A stretch of DNA of 64,000 nucleotides from Oidiodendron maius Zn (GCA_000827325.1 KN832876.1:1798001-1862000); one strand, 5' to 3'. Positions 33,001 through 46,832 are shown, numbered from the stretch's first letter. Numbers and translations: made by a program. Notes: generated from the sequence alone by a model not told the origin.

Positions 33001-36000
33001 CGAGCCCGAAGATCTTTGGCCGATCTCTGCACCTTGACCTTTCGCACTGGACCCTGCTGCTGTTGCATACGAGCAAGGCGCCGACTCTCTTCGTACTCGG
33101 TGACCTTTTTGGACTTCTCTTTTCGTGTCTTAACAAGGGCATTAGTCTCGTCCTCGTCCTCCTCGTCCTCTTCTTCATCAGACGAACCAACCATAATCTC
33201 GCTGCGGACTGGTGCGTGATCTTTCCCTGCCACGCCACCGATATCTTTGATTCCAGATCCCTCTCCTCGAACTAATGGGGTTGGGCCTCGCAGTGCTTTG
33301 GCTCTTGCTGCAGCATCCGCAATTTGCCGTTTTCGCTCTTCTTCCGCCTTCCGACGATTCTGAAGAAACTGCTGGTTGCTTTCCGCTGCCTTGGCTGCTG
33401 AATTGGCTTTCATCTGTGCCAGAAGAGCTTTTTGTCGGTCAATTGGCATTGATACGACACTGCTTTTAGGAGGAAGAGTAGGCTCGTGCTTCTGACCGTC
33501 AGCCGATCTCGACCATGAGTCAATAGTTGATTGCTTTTTGACAACCGGCGGAGGCATTTCTATAACTTCAACCCCTTGATGCTCATCGAGAGCCCTTTGC
33601 AGTTCAGCCTTTTGCTGGTTTGTCAAATTCGTCCTTTTAAAATTGCGCTCATTCTCCCGTTTGCACGCATCTTTAATATAATTTGAAGCAAATTCATCAA
33701 TCTCTAGGTCGTACTCTCCCAGGCAACGAAGAAGTTTACTCAAAAACCGAGTGATTATGCTGATTAGATATGCATCCCTGAGCCTAATCATCATTGTCAA
33801 ACCATTGACATTATGGCAGATGACTTCAAGAACCGTCCGAATAGATTCTTTTAAGTTCCCATGCTGAGCTAAAGTCGGATTGTCAGCCGATGGGCTCGAC
33901 TCTCTCAATATTGAAGCAATGATGCTGTGCTGGTCGAAAAGGGCTTCGGCGTACTCCATAGCATCCCGACAGAATTCTTCCATATGTGCTGTCGAGTGCT
34001 GTACCCGCAAGGCCCATTTTTCAGTGGAAGAGAAGACCATATCCAGAGCTCGCCACTGGCTTCTCCACCACGCCATAACTGAATTACGTTCCGGGCTGCT
34101 CAAGGCTGACATTGTACGCAAAATTCCCGTGTTACCACAGAGGGCATCCAACAGGTCTCTTCCAATCTTCAGCATGTGTGGGACTGGTGAAAAAGTGCGA
34201 GCCTTGGCAATTTTAGAAACAGCAGAGGCCATTGAATTTAAAGCTGGCGTGAAAGCCTCTTCTAATAAACTCAAAAATGCATCCTGCCTACTACTTTGGC
34301 TAGTCATCGTTTTAACGACTGCCACGGCGGATTCATAAATGGCTTGGTCTGCGGAGAGTAGTGCTGCAACAAGAGGCCGACTAGTCTGTGGGCTTTGATA
34401 CATCTGGCAAAGATCTGAAGGCTCGAAGTCACTCAAACGCTCAAATACTCTAGAGATGTAGTCGTTAAGCTGCTTATAATCTTCATTGAATTGGGTATGG
34501 TCCTTCGGCAGCTTAGGATTTTTCTTGTCAAGCGGGAGCAGCTTGTCCAATCCCGTGAGAGGAAATGTAGCTGCTAGAATGCTCTTCGCGAGATCAGAAT
34601 TTCCAGGCCGGAATACATCCAGCACCGCTTGCCAAATCGACTCTGAATGGCTCCGAGTACTGCGTTGCACAGGTGTTCCAGCTTCAAGAGCATAATATTC
34701 CGCGCTGAGTGATTTACAGTCCACGGCCAGAGCATCCTGGAGAGCCAACATGCCTAGACGTTTCAATTCGACGTGGTTTGCATCAGTCGCCACAATATCA
34801 GCACATCCAATGATGGTGTCTTTATAGTTATTGACAAGAGCCATTATATCGTTAATAACAATTAAGGACGTAGATGGATTAATTTCATAACCTGGCATGA
34901 TAAATGTGCTCAAGGTAGTGCACAAGGCACCAAGGCCAGCTCGGCAGCATGCGAATCTAGCATTCTCTAAAAATCTGGTGTCCTGCAGGCGTTCAAAAAG
35001 ATGGTAGAGTAACGAACGGCAGGCATCATGTTGATGGACGGGACGAAGAGACGTAATGAACTCCGGTATCCATGCAGTCACAGGAGAAGACTCAGCTTGC
35101 TCGAATTGTTGCAACTTTGCAAGTAACTTCTCGAATCCAGGGCTAGTAAAGATCTGCTCTGCCACTGTAGCAGGAGATATTGTACCCATTGCTTCCCAAA
35201 AGTTGTTCGGCGATTTCTTAAGGAAGTTTCGAACAACTTCAATAAGCAGAAGGGCTACATCTTCTGAATTTGATTGAAAGTGATGAAGTATCAACTGATA
35301 TATATCGGGTTGAACCTCCAGCGCTCTTAGAGAATGTGTGATCAAACTCTCATCCATTCTATCTAGCATGATGAGGAAGCCGTCCCAGAACCTCTGAATC
35401 TCTGCCAGTGTGGCAGTCGGCTGAGAGATTGCGACGATGGCCTCAGAAAGAACGTCATGCACCACCCAATCAAAAGACTCGGGTGTCAGATTGGTCGTCA
35501 TCCTTTGCCATGCACTAGTCGCAAATCGAAGTCTATATCTGTCACTGTCAAACAGGAAGCGGGACATTGCTGGGAGTGTATCGCCAATCCTAAGGACCTT
35601 TCTGTTCTGAACTTGCTCGAAGACATAGTTGAAATGCTTTGAGAGTCGATCTTGGGATTTATGATAGTCTATGCAGCATAGAGCTTCGTACAGCGCGAGA
35701 AGCGCCTTGGTATCATGTTTCGCAAGGAGTGCCTGAGTTCGTTGCTCTATGTCTACTCCGGCAAGGAGTTTTGCGCCCTCTTCGAGACCAGCATCAAGCC
35801 GTTGAAAGTCAATAGCATTCAGCCTATTTGAAAGCTCGGCCACTGTATCATCGTCGAATTGCCTACAAAAGTGAATCACTGATCTAGGTCTCGAAGCAGG
35901 AAAACTTACTCTGCCAGTTCTTTAAGATACGGTCCGCGTCCCATATGCCAATTGTGAACGCATTTATCACATGTGGTTAGCAGTATGTTCAGTCGCGCTG

Positions 36001-36353
36001 TGTAGTCCTCCAGCATACTTCCAGATATCTCGGGAGCCAATCCCAAAATGAGAGAGTACTTGTATGCCACCTCATGTCGCCTCTTAGCATCTCGAATCAG
36101 TTCTTGCTTGGTCTCGAGGCTCATGTCCTCCTCGGCTTCATCGGGATTCTCATAGTCGATGTGATCGTCATCGCACCGCCGAGGGCAGAACCAGTGCGCA
36201 TCTTGAGGAAAACTTTTCAATTCCCTATAAGGAAGCCTGTTAGATTCTTTATTTGATATGGAAATTTACGGAGAGCGCTGGGGAGCTGCAGTGAAAGGAA
36301 GCGTACCCTTCGAGGCCATGGAGCTCGTCCATTATTTCTCCTTCTTCTCTCAT
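30050..36353 (-). CDS. SEN1: RNA/DNA helicase Sen1 (senataxin homologue)
   Basis: Superfamily 1B helicase that terminates non-coding RNA transcription and resolves R-loops. Exons are 36353-36307, 36224-35910, 35862-32284, 32239-30322 and 30226-30050, in frame throughout (about 2011 aa; yeast Sen1 is 2231). A long helical Sen1_N domain fills the first ~900 residues, followed by a charged linker with an acidic DEEEDEEDEDE run. The helicase core starts at the exon 3/4 junction with GPPGSGKTKT (about residue 1314). Then come VIDEAAQCIE, GDPEQLPPTV, LDTQYRMHPEIS, TTDAFQGRERE and VGLTRAKSSLWVLGD. The last exon, after a 94-nt intron (GTACGT donor), adds the conserved basic end PPRKKAPADPFIQRKPPRRR; stopping at 30313 would lose this likely nuclear signal. 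The 16-codon first exon is also short. Confidence 0.95.
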
Positions 36354-37311
36354 CGCGAATCATATGATGTCCTGTTAGGACATTCTTCGAGGATATAAGC
36401 CTTCCGAAGGGAGAAAAGTTGAGATGTAGTGACAGCTAAGGACATGAAGTAATGTCAAATTCGAGGGGGCCGCAGTCGTTCGTTTGAAAGGTTTATACCG
36501 GTTGGAAGAGGACGTTAACCAGTCTCGAAGTAAAATTAAGGTTGAAAGGGAACTGCAGAAGAAAGAGTGGAGAGCCGTGGCAAAACGGCGAGGAGAATTC
36601 AATCTGCTAGGGAATGTCTGGCCTGGAATACTCGTCCTCTGCGTTTTGCGTAGGTACCACCTGTGTAAATAAGTGAAAGAGATGAAGCACGTTCAGTCAG
36701 CTCTTTGCTGGAAGAGATACGCGACGATCCCTGCAATCCTAGCCTTGTGCGCGAGGCCTGACCGAAGTGTTACCGCGTCACAAGAAATTTATAATACATG
36801 GACTACGAGTAAACTTCAGCTTTATCATAAAGACCTCATTCAGCTCAAATATATGTTGCCCCCGTGGTGGCTAGCTTCAATCGTCATGTTCACGCGGTCC
36901 TCCTGAACCTTCTAATCTTAAACTTGCTAAATTATTCTTCTATTGTCCTATATACAAAAAAGTATGGACTGGTCATTCTTTCTGCTCTTGTTCGCGATAC
37001 CACCAGAGATGTAGCGAGAAGAAACACAGCAGAGTCTTAGACATTTTGAGCAAAGTACACTATAGGAAAAGGGGCCTCCTGTATGGGAGGTGCGATCGCT
37101 GAAAATTGAGACCCAGTCTACCCGTTTCCAGCTCCCAAACGCCGATGCAGCACAAGATGCAATAAGGAAAAGAGTCGTAGATCGCTCATGCAAATAATCA
37201 TGAGATCTCGTTTTAGTGACAGAGGGGAAAGAAGGAGTGTATGGTACAGGTCATTCGGATGCGGGACTTGGTAATCATAGAGAATTAGGAAGAGGAGCCA
37301 GCCGTCGAGTT
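36354..37311. other. Intergenic between SEN1 promoter and flippase 3' end
   Basis: SEN1 upstream region and flippase 3' flank. No gene, RNA or repeat is recognised. Confidence 0.5.
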
Positions 37312-40300
37312 TTACCTGCGACTAACAGACCGGGTGGACTCTAACCTCGTCAGAAGAGCAGCCGATGTGAAGTCATTACTGCGTTCATAACTTGGTTGTA
37401 TTCGATCCATCGAGGCCCGCATTCTATCGTATGACGATCTTGACCTGTCGATCGACTGATGTATGGGGGGCATTTCTGCTGATACGCGATGGTGGGAGTA
37501 TTCCGTACCATCGCTACCATTATGGCTCCGAGGATTATGCGTTGTAGCTGTCGGAGCTACAGAAGGAGGGTAAATAGGCCGTCGGTCCTCATCAACGCTG
37601 GTGTAGTGGGTGTGTTTTACCGGCTTTACGATATCGGATTCGCTAGTTGAGGATCCTTTTGAGAGGACATCATTTGTCGGGGCATTGTTAAGGTAGTCAT
37701 ACTCTCCCCGTTGAACTCGCTCGCGGATGATATCGATATCGTAAGGGAAGTACACCTTCTGGAGGACCTTTATAAGGAAGCGAGGAAGGAGAGCGATGAT
37801 TACAGACAAGAATGTCACAGCCCAAAATGTCGGCAGGCCAAATGTCTCGGCAGCAGCCTTGTAGAAATATTCCGAGGAGCTGAAGGATGAATAGATGCCA
37901 GTCCAGAAAAAGACAAGAAGGATACTTAAGCTCGTAAGAAGTACCATGAGCCAGTCCCATCTGTAAGTGTTGAGAAGGACATAGATGTTTACAGCTGCAA
38001 CAGTGGCAGGGGCAATATAAGTGCCAAATCTCTCCCGGTCATCGACGCTCAAGCCATTATTGCTAACGAAGTTGGCCGGCCGGAAGAGGAGATAAGCCAT
38101 GAAGAAGCAAATTATTGACTGGTAGAAGCCGTCAAACATGTAGAGCCTTAATTCTATTAGCACTTGCAACTGGAGAAACGGAAATCAACTACTCACCAGA
38201 ATTTCTTCTGCGTCCACTCCAGACGCTCGATTCCACGTCGATAGAGCTGAGGAACAGCTAGGGACACCTTGTCGCTAACATCTTGATCTAAGACACCCAA
38301 GAAAATGACGGGCAGGGACGTGAAGGCCAAGTTGATAAGCAAGAGGTAAGAGTAGTCGTAGAGATAAGTCATGTCGAAGTTGCAATAGATTTGGTACCAG
38401 AAGATGGTGAAGGTCCAAGTAACGTTCTTGTAGAAGAAGTTGGCAATGGACTCTCCCAGTCTCCGATACGACCAGCGGCCATGGACAAGAATGAGTCTTT
38501 GAAGGAAACGGAATTGACCAATGGCATAATCCGAGGACATAACAGCTTGTCGACCTTCCTCACCAGCAATTCCAACACCCACATCCGCCTCCTGAATCAT
38601 TGCCACGTCGTTGGCTCCATCACCAATGGACAATGTCATGACATCCAACCCGCCCTTCACCATGGCGACGACGGCAGCCTTCTGGGCAGGGCTGACACGA
38701 CAACAAAGGACCGCCTTACATTGCTTGCAAAGGATCAAGAACTTCTGACGGAGCGTATCATCCAAGACAAGTTTGAGCGAGTCACCATCGATGACAAGGG
38801 CATGAGTAGGGGCTGGCGGGGCGTGGCTCTTCTTAGCTGCTTTCAGATCTTCATCCGAGCCGGTAAGATTGAAGCCAGCGAGACATTTATCAAGCTCAGC
38901 TTCGGCCGTGGCAAGCTGCTCATCTTCAATCTTGAGGACGATAAGCTCCATGCTATTGTTCAGAAGATTGCACGAAAATCCAATGTTTATGGCGGTTTCG
39001 ACCTTATCACCAGTGAGTACCCAAAGCTTGATACCGGCCTCAGCAAGAAGGGCAATGGTATCTGGAACACCTTCCTGCAGGCGGTCTTCAATGGCGGTAC
39101 CACCCAGCAACGTAAGCTCACGTTCAATTGAGTCGGCCACTGCCTCCATCTTGTCTTCTCGATCTTGAATAGCTGCTGCGGCAAGCTCGTGTTCTTTGTT
39201 CCAGGTCTGGTATTCTTCTTCACTGAGGACTCTCTGTGCAATGCAAAGGGTTCTCAGACCCTCTCGGGCAAACATTTCCAAGTGCTCGGCAGTAGCTTTT
39301 CTGAGCTCGGCTTGCTGGCCGCGCGACAGGCGAGAGTAGATGATGCTATCTGCACCCTTGCAGAAGAGGACGATCCTGTTGTCAGGCATTCGGATAATGG
39401 CGCTCATCCGTTTCCTAGTCGAGTTGAATTCCAAGGTGTTCAAGACGGCATATTCACGCTCCTCTCCAAGGACGTTCAGCTGGATGCCGTCTGCGGAGCG
39501 TCCCAAGACTGTGAAGCCAACATCCCGCGCCGTAGCAACCAGCGCAGCCTCATCCGGTGACTGAGCTTTGAATTCAATCCGTGGTGGGTCACCAGGTGTC
39601 CTCTCAGCAATGACGGTATGACAGAGCGCAAGCGCGAGCATGAACTGCTCGTTGGCGTCCTGCTGCGCATGGCCGGACTCGCCAGCAAGATCGTTGATGA
39701 AATCTGGAGAAATGAAAGTCAAGTCTTCATCATGGAGGTAAGGATTATCGTTCATCTTCCGGATATCTACCAACATCTTTGAACGAGCCTGGGCAATCTC
39801 GCGGCGGGCCCTTGCGCCTTCTACCTCGACATCTATGCCCTGCCGTTTCTGCATGCCCGCTTGAGCCTCGGTGTAGGCCTCGCCGTATGAAATACCATTG
39901 ATGGTTGCCTTTTTGAACTCCATTACGTTCTGCGTCAGAGTACCTGTCTTGTCGGAGAAGATATACTCAATTTGGCCAAGATCATCGGAGATATTCCAAG
40001 ACTTCGGGACGCAAGGGTAGTCGAGTTTCTCGTAGTACATTTCCCTATCGCTATAGATAAAAAAGGCTTGGCAGGTTTTGATGATTTCCAACGTGATATA
40101 GAGTGAGATTGGTACCATATTCTGAAACAGAATAATGGCAGCCCAAAAGGTAACCAATCCATTCAGGGCAGCAGTACCGCCGATAGATCCGAACTCGAAG
40201 AAGTCGAGCGATCCATGGCCACCTGACCAAGCAATACCCTCAATGAGACCTGAGAGGAGACACATAATGGCGAGAATGATGAAGTTGTAGATGACGTTCC

Positions 40301-41815
40301 AGTTGAGTTCGCGGGAGATGCGTGACCGTTTGCTAGGAGTGATTCCAGAGTTCATCATGATCTTGGTATCAAATCCAGTGAAGACGACGACAGCAAGGAC
40401 CCACTCGGTGTTGCGTAGGTTGCAGCCACGGAGAAGGAGGTTATTGATCGTGATGGGTTCTGCCATTTCCTGACCTTTCTCGTGGGGATTTCTCGGATCA
40501 TACTGGTTCCAACGGGCAGCGCCACTATATTGATATAGGTTTGCCTGGGGAGGTTCGCTCTCAATGATAAATTCAGTCTGTTCACAATCACGGGCATGTT
40601 TGATCTTCCGGCTGCTCCGGAGCGCATGACGGACCTTCAGATTGGTCTCCCCATCCAAGTTCTTGGTTTCGACATAGCACGCGCCGTCAGGGTCAGAAGT
40701 CGACAGGATGACTACGTCGGCAGGGATCTGATCATCGTTATAAATGCGAATAAAATCACCGACCTGAACATTCTTCCAGCAGTCCTGGTGGAATCGCGGC
40801 TTTCCAGTAACAGGCAACCTAGGGTTAATGAGGTTTCCGAAGTTCTTCTCCTTTGCTTGTCCACCCACCTCTTCGAAGGGGGGCATATGCATGTCGTCTC
40901 TGGGGCTCGGCGAAGGGACCGGTGTCATCTGAATATTTTCGAGCGCGGATATGACAGAGGCCCTCCTGCGCGCATTCGCGTCAAAAGATTGGCGCGCCGA
41001 ATAACCGGCCTTGGTGGCATCCTTCTTTCTGAAGATCAGCCTGTACGTTCTCGCTATGAAGCGGCTAGTAGCCTTCTTGATCCTCCTCCACAGTGAGATA
41101 TCGTCCGTGCTAACGTTCGTATTGTTCCAATCAACCAGCCGGTGCACCGGGGAGTTATTCAGCTCGTTGTCGAGAATAGTTCTCCGGTAATCCTCAATCG
41201 CATCCTTAACCGCAGTGATGACCACTATGACGATCAGGGGAACGGCAGTCAGTCCGGGATCCGTGGCACCGAAGATTGGGAAAATCTGCGAGATTGGTAA
41301 GCGGCGTACATATGAGGAGAAGGGCGACTTACGGCAAGAATGATCAAGAACAGGAAGTACATGTTAGCAATATTATGGAACTGGTACCACAGATTCTTCG
41401 GAATGAAACTGAGCGCCGTGTATTTGGCCGTCCGAATCTTGTTTCTGCGGTAATGCTTGAGCGGGTGGCCATTCTCGTCCACCGCTTCCCGTGGCAGAGC
41501 CATATTGAAGTAGATGGTTCGCGGGCCCTGATTGTCCCTATCGTGCACTTCCGCTTCCTGTTCATCTTCCACCTCTGGCTGCTCCTGGATAAATCCGAGA
41601 TCCGCGTTCGCCGACCCGCCCGAATGCCTGCTCTTCTCACTGCTGTGTGAGGGGCGGTGGTTGAGGCGATCCAGAATCGACATCCGTTTCCGGGTGCCAT
41701 GCTTGCCCTTCATATGCTGAGTCGCCCATCGCCCTCGCTGGGTCGGCGTGTTTGGGGTCTTGGGCGTTGGCACATCATTGTTCTCCTCGAACGTGACGGA
41801 CGTATCGATGGCCAT
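37312..41815 (-). CDS. DNF1: P4-ATPase, phospholipid flippase of the Dnf1/Dnf2 group
   Basis: Moves phospholipids from the outer to the inner leaflet of plasma and endosomal membranes, normally with a Cdc50/Lem3 partner. Exons are 41815-41333, 41285-38197 and 38146-37312 (1468 aa; yeast Dnf1 is 1571). Motifs in order: KYTALSFIPKNLWYQFHNIA at the first helix, VGDFIRIYNDDQIPADVV, DGETNLKVR (the P4 variant of the dephosphorylation loop), PISLYITLEI in the lipid-path helix, the phosphorylated Asp606 in DKTGTLTQN, VLTGDKVETAINIGFSCNL and GDGANDVAMIQEADVGVGI. The last exon supplies membrane helices and a Ser-rich cytosolic tail. The N-terminal 90 residues are basic and disordered. Dnf rather than Drs2 is chosen from the N-terminal extension and overall similarity. 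Confidence 0.93.
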
Positions 41816-43803
41816 GATCGGCCAGCTGCCAGGGGAGAGTCGGACGGGCAGAGCCCGGAATGCTGCTCGTCGCCTTCAGCTTAGGAGAGGACAAGGCGTG
41901 GATAAGCGCGGCAGCAAGGAGGGTCAGTATGTGCACGTCGCAAGGACAATGGGTCGTCGAGGATGGAGGTGTGTTTATTCGACGGTCGGAGCACCCTCGT
42001 ATGAAGTACTGCACGGTGGTCGTAACGTTTTCGCTTAGGCGAACAACACGGAAGGATCGGGTAGGCAGCGGCAACACAGATCCCTATCGCCGTCCGCACA
42101 TGTGGGAGCCGGAGGACGGTTGATCAAGGGGCGCAAGCAATGCCTGGAGGATGGGAGAGGCTCTTGGATCGTGACGTCTTGTCGCAAAGAGAGCACGGAT
42201 GTCCCGTCGCCACCACGAGAGAAAATCTGGAGGTGTTGACAAAGAGCGCGGCCGAGAAGGGTCGGCAGCTGTCCGTCGTAAAAGAGAGAGCGGGAGAGGG
42301 GCTTAGTAAAATGACAGAGGGAGGCAAAGGTGGCGCCAAGGTGGCCTATTGAAGAGACCAAGACACGATACACACAGGGAGTACGAAGCACAGTAAGAGT
42401 GAGAGGAAGGGAGTGGGTTGGGTCCGGGGCCGGTAGGCAGAGAAGAACAAATAATGCAAGACGTGGGCATTCGGGGCAATTGGCTGGCAACTACAGTTAA
42501 TTATCAAGAACCCATTCACAGACCCTCCAAGACCACACCAGCATCTAGTCCCTTTCAATAGAGCTTGTCTGGGGAGCTAAGGGAGCGGGTGGACGACGGC
42601 GGAAGAGGCTGTACACATAACTTCCGTGAGGAACCAGCGAAATTTCTGTATAATTTTAGCACAGGCGGCTGAATCGGTCGCATTGAATAGGTAATTATTG
42701 CAGGCTGCTTACTCCCACCCTGCCCCAGCGCTCAGCCCAGATGCACTATTCGACTCCAACAGGATAGCTTCAAGGGGTTGCGGCGTGGCTAGGCTGAGTT
42801 ACATATTGTATGCGGCCATCCTGACGAGCCCTCCACACGCGCGTGGTCAGATCTGACCTCATAAGGTAACCGTGCCGCGAAGAGAGGGGTGCGAGGTCCC
42901 TCTATCTGTATCTGCGTGGTACCCAGTGCCAGAATGGAAGAAAAGAACGGGGGTGTTACAAATCTTACGAAAGGTACCTGTCGTGCCCGGGGCAGAGTAA
43001 TATTAGGCTGCGCGGTGACGGAGGTATCCCCCAGCGCTTTATGCGCAGAGCGATACCCGATGGCGGATGTATCGTGCACTGACTGACCCCCCCAGTGATC
43101 TCGAGGCAGACCGCCTCCTACGTGAATGCCGTTAGATCCATCTGCTCCTATATCATTCCGTAGGGACATGCCACATTCATACCACAATCCAGGGCCAAAG
43201 GGGCGAACTGGCCAATCATGCCCTACCAGTTCAGATATACGCGTTGCAGAATAAAGAGAAAAGGGAGAGAATAGGGTTCGCAGATACAGTAGATTGCATG
43301 ACGCCGCCCATGGGTATGCAGAGCTGGTTACGACTCCAAAAGGGCCTTTGCTGGTGGGGAGGTCAGGTCCCCTGACGGTAATACGAAGGAGACTTTTCCT
43401 CCTACCCAAAACGTTTGGGGAGCTGGAATAATTCCTGATGAACCTGGAACGTATCCTAGATCCCCCTAGCGAGAATCTCAACCGGTAAACCGTGCACAAT
43501 TGAGCAATAAAGAGTAGGGATGAAACCGAGATTCCTAGCCTGGTATCCTTCGATTGCTCCAGCCATAACAGGTCCTGCCGGGCGTAGGGCGTATCTCCGG
43601 ATACGTGCAGCTGCCGGACCCGACGGAACCAGGCACTGATCCTAACTCACGTGTTAGATATCACGTGGCAAACGCGACAGCGCGTCAACTGATATTGATA
43701 TCCAAAATAGCAACATGCAGAATGATCTCCTCCCAGCGAAGGTTCAAGGCCCATAATTCTCAGATGTATTGCTCGCTCTACGGAGGGGCTCTCTGCGTGA
43801 GAA
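41816..43803. other. Divergent 2-kb intergenic region
   Basis: Between the flippase start and the PIP-box gene start. The 42100-42560 part is purine-rich on the plus strand (CT-rich leader of the flippase on the coding strand). An open frame of 711 bp at 42789-43499 (minus) starts at TTG, has no domain and no splice context, and is not called. Confidence 0.5.
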
Positions 43804-45813
43804 ATGGCCGGTGCTAAGAAGTCCCAGACCAGTCTAGATTCCTTCTTCAAGAAGGCTCCGGGGATTGCAGCGCCTGTGTCTGATGGGTTGTCCTCCTCGA
43901 CGGCTCGCCAAGCCCCTTCCTCTCATCCCCCGCATTTTGTTACCGACTCTTCTAAGACTACGGCGAGCTCGTCAACGTTAGGGGCTGTGGCGTCCCAGCC
44001 TGGCAGACAACAAGTTGCACATAGCCTCACCCCTAGAAGTGAAGCGCTTGAGAACCCAGACCTGTCAATAGACTCAGCTACACAAACCAAAAGGCCAAGA
44101 ACCGTATCAAGTGACAGAGTTGTCAAAAGCTCAGATGATGAAGACTCAGATTCAGATGCCTCCCTGGTGGACATTGCAACGCTGTTGCAAGCAAATCGTC
44201 CCGCTACCCAGACAAATGTCTCCACACCCAGCGCACCCAGGTTCAGAAACGACAATACTGAGTTGAACAGCTCCCCTATTGTGGTGCCAAAGTACAAGTT
44301 CGACCTGAAATATCTGGCCAGCCTTGCAAAAACTGATGATGCCATTGAGGCAAGCTCAAAGCGGATCAAGGCCTTATCAACGCTACAGGAGGACACAGAC
44401 GCTCTTTTTCCGGCCGAGGTCGACTCACATGAGCCGGACACTAAACACCTTGACCTTTTGGGATCCGTTGTTGCCAGTCGAGAAGATGGCGAGATTCAGA
44501 GAGTCACCCGTGCAATCAAGAGGACGGAGGCGACACTTGCTGAGCATCGCTGGTACTTCTTTGATACTCGGGGTGATGCATCCAAAGAGAAACGGCAGCC
44601 TTTTCCAACAAAATCCGTCCCGGCGGCATGGAAGACTGAGTTACTAGACTCGAAATCGAGGTACCAGACCTTTGTTTCCGGGTTTGCAGAAGATATGGTT
44701 TCCTGCGGAAAGGTGCTGCCAGATGAGATCTTCCTGTGGATGTTGGACGAACTCTGCCGAGAGCCAAGCGACCCTCTCCGAAGCTCGTACAGCAATGTCT
44801 TAAGGGAGTGCCCGGCGCAAGTTCTCCGACTTGTTGGCCCGGAACGGATCCAGAGCCTATTCAAGGGCCTTGGAGGTTCTCCAATTGGTACCTCTATATC
44901 GCAGAAGATCCATACTAGGACAGGCCTTGTGGATCCGTATGGAAGATATAAATGGGATAGACTGCGTGCAGTCGTAAAATTTCTTGGGCAAGTGGCCAGG
45001 AATCTACAACAGAGTGCCAGGGTCTTTACCATTTCCATGCTCCTTAGGTTAAGCATCGATCGTGTAGTCTTTGACAACATAGACGTGTTTGACCAAGTCC
45101 AAGACTCGATTGGTCGCCTGTGCCGGCATACCCCTGACGATTCCTGGGAAGCATGCGTAAGTTCGCCTATTCTGTCTTTCAGTAATTTCTAATATGGAAA
45201 ACAGTGCGAGGAGATCTGTTCATGTATATTCGAGTGCGTAGAGCCCGCCACGCTCCGCCTTCAATCAGTCGAATGCGTCCCCTCCATCTCTTCACGAACT
45301 CATGATTTGAAACGACGGCTTGCCATGTGCTTTTATTTTAATGACATTTCTTACAGTCTAAAGCATTCGCATTCTCTCATGGATTTGGGACAATTCATCA
45401 CACGTCTCGAAGATCCGACATTTGACCTAACGCTACCCGTAGACTACCGCGAACTTACAGCGCTCGTATCTCTACTTGACATAGCCGTGGACGATGCCAG
45501 ACCCATCGGAATTGATCTAAATGACAGGGACCAGGAAAGGCGTTTTAATAAGGACATAGATGATCTTGCTGCTACGATTAAAGACTTAATGAAAAGCATT
45601 GGCAATCCGGGAGCTGCGTTCATCTCAAAGATCGAAGCCAAAGAGGCTCTGGAGCTAGTTGCTCAACGGATCTCGGACACACTTCGAAGTAAGCCGAAGC
45701 CAAGGGATACTGTATTCGACGGGCCGCTTGGACGAGGCAGAGATGATCTAGAAGGGGAGAGGGCTGGGCTTCAAAACTTTCTGTCGAAGATGAAGAAGAC
45801 AGAAAATGTGTAG
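43804..45813 (+). CDS. PIP-box protein, possible Smc5/6-loader (CANIN/Nse6-like) subunit
   Basis: Exons are 43804-45156 and 45205-45813 (653 aa), joined by a 48-nt intron in phase 0. The N-terminus MAGAKKSQTSLDSFFKK contains a textbook PCNA-interacting box (Gln, Leu, Phe-Phe), so it probably acts at replication forks. Residues about 20-150 are Ser-rich and disordered, with an SSDDEDSDSD phosphosite cluster. From about 160 it is helical: KYKFDLKYLASLAKTDDAIE, then FLWMLDELCREPSDPLRSSY and LRAVVKFLGQVARNLQQSA. This organisation resembles the CANIN region of SLF2/Nse6-type proteins that recruit Smc5/6, but I cannot confirm that by alignment. Other PCNA-bound repair factors remain possible. Confidence 0.7.
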
Positions 45814-46008
45814 ATGGAGCAATTTAAATGTTGATAAGGCAGGAGAGGGTAATGCAGGACGGAACAGCAATGGATTTCATCTCTTTGGGGAAGTGAACGG
45901 GCTTCATTGTATCGTACACTTTCTACACTCTCTACCTTATACCCAGACCAAAACAATGCAAATTTGCCTCATCCCAATGCCTCCCGCAACCTGAATACTT
46001 TCCCAGAA

Positions 46009-46832
46009 CTAGTCGTAGAATTTCCTGTTTGGATTCTTACCAAACAATGTGGTCCGTATGGAGGGTAAGGCATTATCCTGCAGCAGTCTCAGACGCTGCT
46101 CAAGTGTGTTATTGATATCAATCTTCCCAGCCCCGCCAACAATTGAGAGGCCGCCGACGCTAGGTTCGGAGTTAGCACATATCAATCATATAATAATAAG
46201 ACGAGCTCTCACCATCCCTCCGGCTGTGGATTCTCCTCATCAATCGTCGCCTCAACGCTCTTCTTCGTATTCTCTTTATACTCCTTTGCCGCCTTGTCAA
46301 TGGCCTTCTTCACGATATCATAATCTGCTTTCCTCGCTCGAACCTGCAGCTTCGGTTCGCTTAGGGCGTAGAAACCCTCCAGGATGAGATTCTTCAAGAT
46401 CACCTCGTATTTCGCCTTGTCTTTGGGGCCTTCGCCCAGCTTCTTCTGTGCCTGCTCGAAAATGTCGTCCAGCAGCTCTTGCCGAGCACCAAGCACCTTC
46501 AGGCGGGTTTTGTTGGCGACCGTCGAGCGGGTCGTCTGTTGGGACATCTGAGCCTGCTTGAACTTCTTCTCGTAGGTAGTGTCAATGGACGACGTCTCTT
46601 GGCGCACCAGCTTGGACTTTTCAATGGCGAATTCTTCGTCCGCCTTAATCTGGATCTCACGGGCCTTCTCCATCGCCTCTTGCTTGATGAAGGCCGTCAT
46701 CTTCCTCAGCTCCTGCGACACCTGTCGTACAGTTAGTAAGGCAGGCAGAGATATTGGAGGGTGGCCATTGGAAGAGCCTAGAGCGTTTGCAGAGCTTACC
46801 TGGTCGTCCGACAAAGCGTGTGACTGCGACAT
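46009..46832 (-). CDS. VMA4: V-type proton ATPase subunit E
   Basis: Part of the peripheral stalk tying the V1 sector to the membrane sector of the vacuolar proton pump. Exons are 46832-46800, 46721-46213 and 46159-46009 (230 aa, typical length). The first exon gives MSQSHALSDDQ, and exon 2 continues VSQELRKMTAFIKQEAMEKA into a long helix. The globular C-terminus includes GGLSIVGGAGKIDINNTLEQ and ends NRKFYD. An in-frame ATG lies 31 codons upstream (46925), but family N-termini start at MSQ. It is divergent from the NIPA-type gene, 483 bp away. Confidence 0.95.

Noticed and set aside
42789-43499. 236-codon open frame on the minus strand
   Set aside because: Starts at TTG rather than ATG, has no domain, no upstream signals and no coding-like periodicity that I can see.
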